NCBI GenBank assembly: GCA_049515555.1
Contig: JBEKTY010000040.1
Coordinates: 43,359 to 107,358, forward strand
Source of the DNA: JBEKTY01 sp049515555
GTDB taxonomy: Bacteria; Planctomycetota; Planctomycetia; Pirellulales; Thermoguttaceae
Direction: 5' to 3'
Length of the DNA: 64,000 nt
The number at the start of each line of letters is the position of its first letter. Position 1 is the first letter of the stretch. Under the pieces are notes generated by a model. It was not told the origin of the DNA. It saw only the letters and a list, made by a program, of their open reading frames with translations, and made no database searches. This document shows, piece by piece, positions 15,836 to 24,053 of the stretch. The position numbers and the translations under genes are program-made.

Positions 15836-18562
15836 TCAACCCTTGGCCAGTTTCCGCAACACGGTCTGGAGGATTCCTCCGTTGCGGTAGTACTCCAGCT
15901 CTACCGGCGTATCGATGCGGGCCTTGGCGGCGAACTGGCGGACCGAACCGTCGGCGGCCGTGGCGCGGACGGTCAGCTCCGTGCCCGGCCGGAGGCCGTC
16001 GTCCAGCTCCGGGATATCCAGCAGTTCCTCGCCCGTGAGGCCCAGCGATTGCCAGGTCGCACCCGGCGAAAATTCCAGCGGCAGAACGCCCATCCCCACC
16101 AGGTTGCTGCGATGGATCCGCTCGAAGCTGGCGGCTAGCACGGCGCGGACGCCCAGCAGGCAGGCGCCCTTGGCGGCCCAGTCGCGGCTGCTGCCGGCGC
16201 CGTATTCGTGCCCGGCGAGCACCACCAGGGGCACGCCTTCCGCCTTGTACTGCATGGCCGCGTCGTAGATGGGCATTACGGCCCCGCCGGGCAAGTGCCG
16301 CGTGAAGCCGCCCTCCGTGCCGGGCACCAACAGGTTGCGCAGGCGGACGTTGGCCAGTGTGCCGCGGGTCATTACCTGGTCGTTGCCCCGCCGGGCGCCA
16401 TAGCTGTTGAAATCGACGGGCCGCACTCCGCGCTCTTGCAGATACTTGCCCGCCGGGCTGCCGGCGGCAATCGTCCCGGCCGGCGAGATGTGGTCGGTAG
16501 TGACCGAATCGCCCAGGGCGGCCAGCACCCGGGCATGGCGGACAGGGCGGATCGGGCCCGCCTGGGCGGCCATTTCGAGCAGGAAGGGCGGCTCCTGGAT
16601 GTACGTGCTCGCAGGGTCCCAGCGGTAGAGCTCGCCCTCGGGCACGGCAAGCGCGTTCCAAGCCTCGTTGGCCTCGAAACAGTTGGCATATCGGGCGCGG
16701 AACAAATCGGCACGCAGCGCCCCGGCCACTACGGCGGCGATCTCCGCCCGGCTGGGCCAGAGGTCTCTCAGATACACCGGCCGGCCGTCGCGGCCCGTGC
16801 CCAGCGGCTCGGTGGCCAGGTCGATATCGACGGTGCCGGCCAGGGCGTAGGCCACGACCAGCGGCGGACTGGCCAGGTAGTTAGCCTTCACCAGGGGATT
16901 GATGCGGCCTTCAAAGTTGCGGTTGCCGCTAAGCACGGCGGCGACCACGAGGTTGCCGCGGCCGACGGCCTCGGCCACCGGCTCGGGCAGCGGGCCGCTG
17001 TTGCCGATGCACGTCGTGCAGCCGTAGCCCACCAGGTGAAAGCCCAACTGCTCCAGCGGCCGGTCCAGGCCCGTCTGGCGGTAATAATCGGTCACCACGC
17101 GGCTGCCGGGCGCCAGGCTGGTCTTGACGTAAGGCGGGACCGATAGGCCCCGCTCGACCGCCTTGCGGGCCAGCAGGCCGGCCGAGAGCATGACCTCCGG
17201 ATTGCTCGTGTTGGTGCAACTGGTAATGGCGGCGATGACGACGGCCCCGTGGCCGATGGTCGTGCCGGCGTCGGCAGGCGTGCCGGAAGCGGGGCCGGCT
17301 ACCACGGCCGTCCGGGCCGCGTCAGCCGCCGACAGGCCGAAGCCCCGCTCGGCCAGCGGCGCGATTAGCGACTGCCGGAACGAGCGCTGCACCCGGGCGA
17401 GCGGCACGCGATCTTGCGGCCGCTTGGGTCCCGCCATGCAGGGCTCGATCGTGCCCAGGTCCAGCCGGAGCACTTTCGTATACTGCGGCGCGCCGTCGGC
17501 CACCGCGTAGAACAACTGCTGCTCCTTGGCGTAGCGCTCGACCAGGGCCACCTCCGCATCGGTGCGGCCGGTGATCCGCAGATAGTCCAAGGTCTGCTCA
17601 TCGACGGGGAAGAAACCCATCGTGGCCCCGTACTCGGGCGACATGTTGGCGACCAGGGCCCGCTCGGCCACTTTCATGCCGCCCACGGCCGGGCCGAAAT
17701 ACTCGACGAACTTATTGACCACGCCCTCCTTGCGCAGCATCTGGGTGACGGTTAGCACCAGGTCGGTGGCCGTAACGCCCGGCGGCAGCTCGCCGCTGAG
17801 CTCCAGGCCGATCACCTCGGGGGCGAGCATGACCAGGGGCTGGCCGAGCATGACCGCCTCGGCCTCGATGCCGCCCACGCCCCAGCCCAGCACGCCCAGG
17901 CCGTTGATCATCGTGGTGTGGCTATCGGTGCCGACGAGGGTATCGGGCAGGGCGACCGGCCCGGCCTCGTCTGGCCGCAGGAACACGCCCTTGGCCAGGA
18001 ACTCGAGATTCACCTGGTGCACGATGCCCACCGCCGGCGGCACGACGCGGAAGTTCCGAAAGGCCTTCTGCCCCCAGCGCAGGAACTGGTACCGCTCGCG
18101 GTTGCGCTGGAACTCCAAGGCCACGTTCTTCTCCATTGCGTCGGCCGAGCGGAAGAAGTCGACCTGCACCGAATGGTCGATGACCAGATCGACGGGCACC
18201 AGCGGGTTGATCCGCTTGGGATCGCCGCCCAGCCGCTGCATGGCGCTGCGCATGGCGGCCAGGTCGGCCACGCAGGGCACGCCGGTGAAGTCCTGCAGGA
18301 TGACCCGGGCGGGCATGAACGGCACCTCGACTTGCCCGCCGCCCGCCGTACCCCAGGCGGCCAGACCGGTCACGTCACGCTCGGTCACGCCGCGGCCGTC
18401 GCAGTTCCGCAGGACCGACTCCAACAGGATGCGGATCGAAAACGGCAATCGGGCGACGGTCGTCAGTCCGGCGTCCTCAAGCCGCGCCAGGCGGTAGATC
18501 GCCGTGGGCCCGCTGCCGGTGTCAATCGTGTCTCGGGCATGAAACGGATCGTAGATGGGCAT
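15836..18562 (-). CDS. acnA: aconitate hydratase (AcnA type)
   Basis: Interconverts citrate and isocitrate in the TCA cycle through a [4Fe-4S] cluster. The protein has 908 residues, the normal length for the AcnA/IRP class. It begins MPIYDPFHARDTIDTGSG and contains PFSIRILLESVLRNCDG, the substrate-binding VGTDSHTTMINGLGVLGWGVGG, and the cluster ligands Cys in ITSCTNTSNP and the pair in GYGCTTCIGNSGPL. The swivel domain is present (RGTLANVRLRNLL, GHEYGAGSSRDWAAKGA, IHRSNLVGMGVLPLEF). The gene appears complete and monocistronic. Confidence 0.97.
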   Translation of the reverse strand: MPIYDPFHARDTIDTGSGPTAIYRLARLEDAGLTTVARLPFSIRILLESVLRNCDGRGVTERDVTGLAAWGTAGGGQVEVPFMPARVILQDFTGVPCVADLAAMRSAMQRLGGDPKRINPLVPVDLVIDHSVQVDFFRSADAMEKNVALEFQRNRERYQFLRWGQKAFRNFRVVPPAVGIVHQVNLEFLAKGVFLRPDEAGPVALPDTLVGTDSHTTMINGLGVLGWGVGGIEAEAVMLGQPLVMLAPEVIGLELSGELPPGVTATDLVLTVTQMLRKEGVVNKFVEYFGPAVGGMKVAERALVANMSPEYGATMGFFPVDEQTLDYLRITGRTDAEVALVERYAKEQQLFYAVADGAPQYTKVLRLDLGTIEPCMAGPKRPQDRVPLARVQRSFRQSLIAPLAERGFGLSAADAARTAVVAGPASGTPADAGTTIGHGAVVIAAITSCTNTSNPEVMLSAGLLARKAVERGLSVPPYVKTSLAPGSRVVTDYYRQTGLDRPLEQLGFHLVGYGCTTCIGNSGPLPEPVAEAVGRGNLVVAAVLSGNRNFEGRINPLVKANYLASPPLVVAYALAGTVDIDLATEPLGTGRDGRPVYLRDLWPSRAEIAAVVAGALRADLFRARYANCFEANEAWNALAVPEGELYRWDPASTYIQEPPFLLEMAAQAGPIRPVRHARVLAALGDSVTTDHISPAGTIAAGSPAGKYLQERGVRPVDFNSYGARRGNDQVMTRGTLANVRLRNLLVPGTEGGFTRHLPGGAVMPIYDAAMQYKAEGVPLVVLAGHEYGAGSSRDWAAKGACLLGVRAVLAASFERIHRSNLVGMGVLPLEFSPGATWQSLGLTGEELLDIPELDDGLRPGTELTVRATAADGSVRQFAAKARIDTPVELEYYRNGGILQTVLRKLAKG

Positions 18563-18579
18563 TTCTTCTTCTCCTGATG

Positions 18580-18606
18580 AGCCGCTTGCGGCTTCGCAAT
18601 CTTGCG
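18580..18606 (+). repeat. REP-like double hairpin on the 3' side of the RAYT gene
   Basis: AGCCGCTTGCGGCT (18580-18593) is followed by a second small hairpin CGCAATCTTGCG (18595-18606). The same two-hairpin order recurs on the other side of the transposase gene at 19266. Confidence 0.8.
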
Positions 18607-18608
18607 TA

Positions 18609-19256
18609 CTACAGTTCTCCGCACTCCCTCAGTCTTCTCGCGTAAGGTGAATTCGGGCTGTGCCCCGGATGCAACGGCCATCCATCGTAGGGTTTGACGA
18701 ATTCCCACTGCTGTTGCGGCAACTTCCACTTCACCGGATTCTGTTCGATGTAACGTATCGTTCTCTGAATGTCGTCGGGACGATCGAGAAAAACCTTCCA
18801 ACCGGGGCCGCCCCAGACCGGGTGATCATGGGTGCGACGTCCCTCACTGCGAAGCCGCAAGCGGCTGGCCGACTGGAAGTCTTCGATCATGTCCTCGGCT
18901 TGTTTCTTGTGCTTGCGGATCAGAACGTGAACGTGATCCGGCATGATTGCGCAGGCGTAACAGGTATACACCTCCTGGCGAATGGCCTCGCCAATTGAGC
19001 AGGCAATTATGCCGAGGTCAGCCTCCTCGAATCGCAAGATCGGAAATTTCAGTACCTCTTCAGCCTTGTTGCGAAAATCACGAATCACCCATCCCGCCGG
19101 CTGGACGCGTTTCCGTCCATAGTGAAGCTCGCCGAGCTCCGCAATCACGTCCGCGGCGATCGTCTTCGACATGCTTCCTCGCGGATCGTTCGGTAACCAC
19201 AACCCGTATGCGGTCCATGTCAGGTGATAACCGATCACGATTGGTCTTTGCATCAC
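18609..19256 (-). CDS. REP-associated Y1-type transposase (RAYT, IS200-like superfamily)
   Basis: A single-strand DNA endonuclease-like protein of 215 residues. The N-terminus (VIGYHLTWTAYGLWLPNDPR) and the HUH motif MPDHVHVLIRK (His108, His110) match the Y1_Tnp superfamily. The C-terminal part (HPVWGGPGWKVFL, IQRTIRYIEQNPVKWKLP) matches the RAYT branch. The helix after the HUH motif reads AEDMIEDFQSASRLRL, without an obvious catalytic Tyr at the expected place, so catalytic competence is uncertain. The gene is flanked by double-hairpin repeats and contains a copy of the same hairpin in its own coding sequence (18853-18866, residues about 131-135). Confidence 0.85.
   Translation of the reverse strand: MMQRPIVIGYHLTWTAYGLWLPNDPRGSMSKTIAADVIAELGELHYGRKRVQPAGWVIRDFRNKAEEVLKFPILRFEEADLGIIACSIGEAIRQEVYTCYACAIMPDHVHVLIRKHKKQAEDMIEDFQSASRLRLRSEGRRTHDHPVWGGPGWKVFLDRPDDIQRTIRYIEQNPVKWKLPQQQWEFVKPYDGWPLHPGHSPNSPYARRLRECGEL
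18853..18866 (-). repeat. REP hairpin copy inside the RAYT coding sequence
   Basis: AGCCGCAAGCGGCT is the exact reverse complement of the flanking hairpin. In the sense of the gene it is followed by TTCGCA, as in the left flanking copy. It encodes the residues SRLRL. Confidence 0.75.
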
Positions 19257-19265
19257 GTCGCCCCC

Positions 19266-19291
19266 AGCCGCTTGCGGCTTCGTAAATTACG
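19266..19291 (+). repeat. REP-like double hairpin on the 5' side of the RAYT gene
   Basis: AGCCGCTTGCGGCT (19266-19279) plus CGTAAATTACG (19281-19291). Compared with the copy at 18580 the first hairpin is identical. The second keeps its stem by a paired change (C-G replaced by T-A), which points to selection for the structure. Confidence 0.8.
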
Positions 19292-19301
19292 GATCGCAAA
19301 G

Positions 19302-19994
19302 TTACCAATACTCCGGCAGGGGCGCGACGACGGTCGCCGTCTGTCGGGTGTCGGGATGCCGGAAGGCCAGGCTCCGGGCGTGCAGGGCGATGGCCCGCAG
19401 CCGCACGTCCTCGTACTGCGGGCCGAAGGGCACCGGCGAGCCATACAGAAAATCTCCCAGCAGGGGCTGCCCGCGCGCGGCCGCCTGGACACGGATCTGG
19501 TGTGTCCGGCCGGTCCCCAACTCGATCTCCAGCCACGTGCAGCTTGGCTGAGTTTTCAAAACGCGGTAGTGTAACACGGCCTGTCGGCCCTGGGGATGGT
19601 CGGGAGCTACGACCTCCGCGCGGGACTCCCCTGGTATCTTACGCAGCCAGTCTTCCCAAATCCCGGTTTCGGGCACGATCGGCCCCGGCACGCAGGCCCA
19701 GTAGACCTTGTGGACCTTGCGGTTCTCGAACTGCCGGCACAGCTTGCGGGTCGTCGGCAAGTCCTTGCCGAAGAGGATGGCCCCCGTGGCCGGGCGGTCC
19801 AGGCGATGGGGCACGCCCAGGTACGGCTCGGCCGTGCCCTCCCGGGCCCGAAGAAAGGCCTTGATCCGCACTTCCAGGCTATCGATGCCCGGCGGGGCCT
19901 GCGTCAGCACGCCCGCCGGCTTGCACACGACCAGGCACGGCCCCTCCTCGTAAAGAATAAATAAGGGGGCAGAACTATTTATCACGTTCGACAC
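19302..19994 (-). CDS. RluA-family pseudouridine synthase
   Basis: Converts uridine to pseudouridine in rRNA or tRNA. The 230-residue protein carries the catalytic loop GVPHRLDRPATGAILFG with the active Asp, an N-terminal CLVVCKPAGVLTQAP strand, KVYWACVPG and the C-terminal GTGRTHQIRVQAAARG motif. It lacks an S4 domain. The apparent start is a GTG at 19994. The first 13 or so codons (SNVINSSAPLFILYEEG) are derived from the family E repeat, so the repeat appears to supply the start region. Target site cannot be read from sequence. Confidence 0.9.
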   Translation of the reverse strand: MSNVINSSAPLFILYEEGPCLVVCKPAGVLTQAPPGIDSLEVRIKAFLRAREGTAEPYLGVPHRLDRPATGAILFGKDLPTTRKLCRQFENRKVHKVYWACVPGPIVPETGIWEDWLRKIPGESRAEVVAPDHPQGRQAVLHYRVLKTQPSCTWLEIELGTGRTHQIRVQAAARGQPLLGDFLYGSPVPFGPQYEDVRLRAIALHARSLAFRHPDTRQTATVVAPLPEYW

Positions 19995-20039
19995 CTTACG
20001 TTTTCACGTCTCCCGGCATAAATAGTTCTGACCCCTTTT
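19957..20039. repeat. family E inverted repeat
   Basis: AAATAAGGGGGCAGAACTAT is mirrored by AAATAGTTCTGACCCCTTTT around a loop of about 35 bases. It overlaps the 5' end of the RluA-like gene and sits 2 bases from the stop of the upstream SDR gene, where it may end one transcript and shape the leader of the next. Confidence 0.8.
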
Positions 20040-20040
20040 C

Positions 20041-20826
20041 TCAGGCATAGCGGGCCATCAGCGTGTCGACCAGGCGGGGCGAGATGCGATTGAGCCACAG
20101 CAGGACTTTGCCGTAGAAATAGGGGACGATCTCGTGCCGGCCGCTGCGGATTGCCCCGATCGTCTGCCGGGCGACGGCCGCGGCGCTGATGCCCCAGTGC
20201 CGCGGCCAATTCGGCGTGCTGGTCTGCTCCAGCACGCTATCGAAGAACTCGGTCTCGGTGCGGCCGGGGCTGACCACCAGCACGTCGATACCGCGGCCGG
20301 CCAGCTCGGCCCGCAGCGATTCGCTGAACCCGTGCAGGGCGAACTTGCTGGCCGAATATTCGGTATTGTGGGGCACTCCCCGCCGCCCCTGGATCGAGCT
20401 GACGTTGACGAGGATCGGGCGCTTCCCGCGCTCCAACAGCGGCAGGCACAAGCGGGTCAGCTCGACGGGGGCGAAGAAATTGACTTCCATCACCCGGCGG
20501 AGCCGCTCCGGGCTGGCGGCGGCGAACAGGCCCTGCGCCCCTACGCCGGCGTTGTTCACCAGGATGTCCAAGCCACCGTAGGCGGATTGGGCCGCGGCGA
20601 CAATGGCGGCCCGCACGGCGGGGTCGGCGATGTCGCCGGCGACGCACTCGGCCCGGCCGCCGGCGGCGGCGATCTCGGCCGCCAATTGCCGCAGGCGATC
20701 TTCCCGCCGGGCACTGATGACCAGCAGGGCCCCCGCCGCGGCGAGCTGCCGGGCCAGCTCCCGCCCGATGCCGCTGGAGGCCCCGGTAACGATCGCGCGG
20801 CTGCCTTCAATTGTGCGTCTGGCCAT
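20041..20826 (-). CDS. short-chain dehydrogenase/reductase (SDR)
   Basis: An NAD(P)-dependent oxidoreductase with a classical Rossmann fold, 261 residues from MARRTIEGSRAIVTGASSGI. The cofactor motif TGASSGIG, the structural LDILVNNAGVG motif, the Ser in LVNVSSIQG and the YSASK catalytic pair are all present. The C-terminal extension (VPYFYGKVLLWLNRISPRLV) could touch the membrane. ATGs at 20838 and 20865 are alternative starts; the chosen one overlaps the end of hflX by 20 bases, with AGGA just upstream. The substrate is unknown; the sequence style is that of the DltE/ketoacyl-reductase-like group. Confidence 0.88.
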   Translation of the reverse strand: MARRTIEGSRAIVTGASSGIGRELARQLAAAGALLVISARREDRLRQLAAEIAAAGGRAECVAGDIADPAVRAAIVAAAQSAYGGLDILVNNAGVGAQGLFAAASPERLRRVMEVNFFAPVELTRLCLPLLERGKRPILVNVSSIQGRRGVPHNTEYSASKFALHGFSESLRAELAGRGIDVLVVSPGRTETEFFDSVLEQTSTPNWPRHWGISAAAVARQTIGAIRSGRHEIVPYFYGKVLLWLNRISPRLVDTLMARYA

Positions 20827-22126
20827 ATTCCTGGTCATTATCCGGATGCCGGGCGTGGACGACAATCCCGTCCTCCTCTACCCGGCACAACAGTTGCGGC
20901 GGAATGCGGCAGTGGACGATCACCCGGCGGTCGCGGTACTTTTTCGACAGGATCTCGCCGTGGGCCGCCAGATAGGCCAGCAGCCGGCCGTTGTCCACTC
21001 CCAGCTCCACGTCCACGTCCAGGAAGCTCCGGCTCAGGGCGGCGCTAACCGCCAGGGCGAGCTCCGCCAGCCCTTGGCCCGTTTGGGCACTGATGGCAAT
21101 CGCCTGCGGGTAGCGGTTCCGCAGGCCGTCCAGCCGCACCCTGTCGGGCAGGGCGTCGATCTTGTTGAGCACCAGCAGTGTGTCTTTCTGGCGGATGCCG
21201 ATCTCTTCGAGCACACGGTAGGCGGCCGCGATCTGCTCGCCGACGGCCGGGTTGCCGGCGTCGGCCACGTGCAGCAGCAGGTTCGCCTGCCGCGCCTCTT
21301 CCAGCGTGGCCTTGAAGCTGGCAATCAGGTGGTGCGGCAAGTCGCGGATGAAGCCCACGGTGTCGCTCAGCAGGACCGGTCCCCAGCCGGGCAGTTGCCA
21401 GCGGCGGGTCCGCGTGTCGAGGGTGGCGAACAGGGCGTCCTCGGTGAAGACGTCCGAGCCGGTCAGCGCGTTCAGCAGCGTGCTCTTGCCGGCGTTGGTG
21501 TAGCCCACCAGCGAGGCGGTCATCTGGCCCCGCCGGGCGGCGACCTCCCGCTTGCGGCGGCTTTCGATCAGCCGCAGCTCGCGGCGCAGGTCGCGAATGC
21601 GCCGCTCGACCAGCCGGCGGTCGACTTCCAACTGTTTTTCGCCGGGGCCGCGCAGCCCCACGCCGCCCTGCTGCTGCCGCGACAAGTGGGTCCACATCCG
21701 CTTCAGCCGCGGCATGGAGTATTCCAACTGGGCCAGCTCGACGGCCAGCCGGGCCTCGTGGGTCCGGGCGCGGTTGGCGAAGATGTCGAGGATCAGCTCC
21801 GTGCGGTCGAGCACCTTGACGCCGGTGGCCCGCTCCAGGTTCCGCGTCTGGCCGGGGCTCAGGTCGTTGTCGAAGAGGATCACGTCGGCGTCGGCGGCGC
21901 GGGCCATGCCCACCAGCTCCTCGACCTTCCCCTTGCCCAGGTAGGTGGTGGCGTCGGGGACCTCGCGGCGCTGCGTCAGCTTGCCGGCCACGGTAGTGCC
22001 CGCCGCCGCGGCCAGGCCCTCGAGCTCCTCCAGCGGACTGCGTTGGGCCGCACGATCGGGAAGCAATACGCCGACCAGAATCGCCGCCTCGCTGACGACG
22101 CTCTCGGTGCGACTGGTTTGCTTCAC
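20807..22126 (-). CDS. hflX: GTPase HflX
   Basis: A ribosome-associated GTPase that binds the large subunit and rescues or splits stalled ribosomes. The start is the GTG at 22126, preceded by AGAGGAG at 7 bases, giving 439 residues; the longer ATG frame reads through rsgA. The N-terminal HflX domain (LVGVLLPDR, TYLGKGKVEELVGMARAADA, DNDLSPGQTRNLE) is followed by the glycine-rich RQQQGGVGLRGPGEKQLE linker. The G domain has G1 GYTNAGKST, G3 DTVGF and G4 NKID. It follows rsgA by only 4 bases, so both are co-expressed. Confidence 0.95.
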   Translation of the reverse strand: MKQTSRTESVVSEAAILVGVLLPDRAAQRSPLEELEGLAAAAGTTVAGKLTQRREVPDATTYLGKGKVEELVGMARAADADVILFDNDLSPGQTRNLERATGVKVLDRTELILDIFANRARTHEARLAVELAQLEYSMPRLKRMWTHLSRQQQGGVGLRGPGEKQLEVDRRLVERRIRDLRRELRLIESRRKREVAARRGQMTASLVGYTNAGKSTLLNALTGSDVFTEDALFATLDTRTRRWQLPGWGPVLLSDTVGFIRDLPHHLIASFKATLEEARQANLLLHVADAGNPAVGEQIAAAYRVLEEIGIRQKDTLLVLNKIDALPDRVRLDGLRNRYPQAIAISAQTGQGLAELALAVSAALSRSFLDVDVELGVDNGRLLAYLAAHGEILSKKYRDRRVIVHCRIPPQLLCRVEEDGIVVHARHPDNDQEYGQTHN

Positions 22127-22130
22127 GCGG

Positions 22131-23279
22131 CTACTCCTCTGGGCGGTCCTGGATGAGATGGCAATAGCTTTCGTACCGCCGCTGATCCACCTGGCCGTCG
22201 GCCACGGCGTCTTTGACCGCACAAGCTTGCTCGTGCGTGTGGGTGCAATCGGGAAAGCGGCACAGGCTGACGTAAGGCCGCAGATCGCGGAAATAGCCGG
22301 CCACCTCCTCGGCAATCACGTCCCACGGCTCGAACTGCCGCATGCCGGGCGTATCGACCACGAATCCGCCGGCCACCGGCAGCAAGCGGGCGGTGGTGGT
22401 CGTATGCCGCCCCTTCTCGGTTTCGACGCAGACGGAGCCGATGGGCAGGCCCAGGGCCGGCTCGATGGCGTTTAAGAGCGACGATTTTCCCACGCCGCTC
22501 TGTCCGGCCACTACGCTTTCCCGACCGCCCAGCAGGCGGCGGAAGCGATCCAGGCCGAAACCGGTCTTGGCGCTGAGCAGGAGCACCGCGTAGCCCATGC
22601 GGCTATAAACGCCCACCAGCGGCTGCAGGGCGGCCGGGTCGCCCAGGTCGATCTTGTTCAGACAGATCACCGGACGCACGCGGCCCTTCTCGGCCGCCAC
22701 CAGCAGGCGGTCGATGAGGTTCGGCTTCAGGGGCGGCTCGGCCACGCTGGCCACGATCAGCAGTTGATCGACGTTGGTGACCAGCAGTTGGCGGCGGCCG
22801 CGGATGGCGCGGGAGAGCGTGCCGTGACGGGGCTCGACCCGCTCGATGAGGCCCTCTTTGGGCCGCATGTTCTCGACCAGCCGCAGCAGCACCCGATCGC
22901 CCACCGCCACCGGATTGCGCTGGTCGGTGCTCAGGGTCTTCAGGATCCGCCGGGTGGCGCAGTGATAGATCTCGCCCTCGTCGCCCTGGACGGTGCTGGT
23001 CAGGCCGTGCACGGAGAGGACCCGCCCGCGGCGGCAGGCCGCCTCATCCACCGCCAGGCGCATGGGGAAGGCCCGCTCGCCGTCGTCGGCCGACCCGGTT
23101 TCGTCGGTGTGCACGGTTCGCCGCCGCGTCAGGTCCCCTTTGCCGCTGACGCGCTCGTTCGAGCTTGTGTCCTGCTCTTTGAAACCGTGCTCGTCGAACT
23201 GCCGGGTCCAATCGCTCTTGCGGGCCGGAAGGCTGCGGTTCTTGCGAAAATCAGCCCGGACCTTCTTCCTCTTGGCCAT
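22131..23279 (-). CDS. rsgA: ribosome small subunit GTPase RsgA
   Basis: Assists late 30S subunit maturation. It has 382 residues: a basic N-terminal extension (MAKRKKVRADFRKNRSLPAR), an OB-fold (RGRVLSVHGLTSTVQGDEG, VAVGDRVLLRLV), and a circularly permuted GTPase domain with G4 LNKIDLGD, G1 GQSGVGKSS and G3 DTPGMRQF. A zinc knuckle (LCRFPDCTHTHEQACAV) follows. The stop codon is TAG (22131-22133), showing that TAG terminates translation normally in this genome. It forms an operon with hflX. Confidence 0.96.
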   Translation of the reverse strand: MAKRKKVRADFRKNRSLPARKSDWTRQFDEHGFKEQDTSSNERVSGKGDLTRRRTVHTDETGSADDGERAFPMRLAVDEAACRRGRVLSVHGLTSTVQGDEGEIYHCATRRILKTLSTDQRNPVAVGDRVLLRLVENMRPKEGLIERVEPRHGTLSRAIRGRRQLLVTNVDQLLIVASVAEPPLKPNLIDRLLVAAEKGRVRPVICLNKIDLGDPAALQPLVGVYSRMGYAVLLLSAKTGFGLDRFRRLLGGRESVVAGQSGVGKSSLLNAIEPALGLPIGSVCVETEKGRHTTTTARLLPVAGGFVVDTPGMRQFEPWDVIAEEVAGYFRDLRPYVSLCRFPDCTHTHEQACAVKDAVADGQVDQRRYESYCHLIQDRPEE

Positions 23280-23394
23280 CTCGATCGACTTGCCCGATTT
23301 GCAGAGAGTCAGTTTTGCAGAGCGTCAGCGGCCGCCGGCGTTGGCCAGGCGGTTCCAGGGCGACGGATTTCTGTCCCGGATCATGCAGCGCGGG

Positions 23395-23904
23395 TCAGAT
23401 CGGATCTTCGCGGACCTTTCCGAACTTGATCTGTCCCGGGGCATCGTTGTTCAAATCGTAACGCGTCTGCTCGTCGTAACCCGACCGTGACTTCTTGGCG
23501 GGCACGGGCTTGACCGAGCGCCGGCCTTGCAGCCCCGCCCGCTCCAACAGGCTCTTGCTGAAGATCGAGGCTTCGTTCACGTCATCCGGCGGCGGGCCCA
23601 CCGCCCCAAGGTCCACCGGCGAATACTGGATCGTATACGCATGCTTGGCCACCCAGAGCACGTCGCCCGGGCTGAGCCGCCGCTCGGTGTCGGCCACGCG
23701 CTGCCCGTTGACCTTCACGCCGTTGCGACTGTTCAGGTCGCGAACGTACCAGAAGCCTCCGTTGACGGTCAACTGGCAATGCTGGGACGAGACGTTGGAG
23801 AACCGCAAGACGACGTCGCAGCTCTCCCGCCGACCGAGCAAGAGACTGGTCTTCAACAGTGGGATCGGGTCACCGCCGCCAACGGGGACCAACTCGCCGT
23901 ACAT
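23395..23904 (-). CDS. FHA-domain protein
   Basis: A phosphothreonine-binding protein of 169 residues. The start at 23904 is set by AAAGGAGG 6 bases upstream, one of the best ribosome-binding sites in the window; 57 additional N-terminal codons in the frame are not coding-like. Residues about 1-95 form the FHA domain, with LLLGRRESCDVVLRFSNVSS, SQHCQLTVNGGFWYVRD and LNSRNGVKVNG carrying the phosphate-binding Arg, Ser-x-x-His and Asn. The basic tail (RRSVKPVPAKKSRSGYDEQT) is probably disordered. It may read phosphorylation by Ser/Thr kinases such as the one encoded at 27930. Confidence 0.92.
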   Translation of the reverse strand: MYGELVPVGGGDPIPLLKTSLLLGRRESCDVVLRFSNVSSQHCQLTVNGGFWYVRDLNSRNGVKVNGQRVADTERRLSPGDVLWVAKHAYTIQYSPVDLGAVGPPPDDVNEASIFSKSLLERAGLQGRRSVKPVPAKKSRSGYDEQTRYDLNNDAPGQIKFGKVREDPI

Positions 23905-24053
23905 GAATCGCCTCCTTTGCTGACCCGGTCTGGGTGGGTGCGTGCCGTTTTCGGTCCGGGAGGAGCCACCCCCCCTATGGATGGAATCTTGAGACGCGAA
24001 TCGGCGCCGTGCAACCCTTGATATAATGGGTATTTGCCTCTCAAGTAGTCTAG

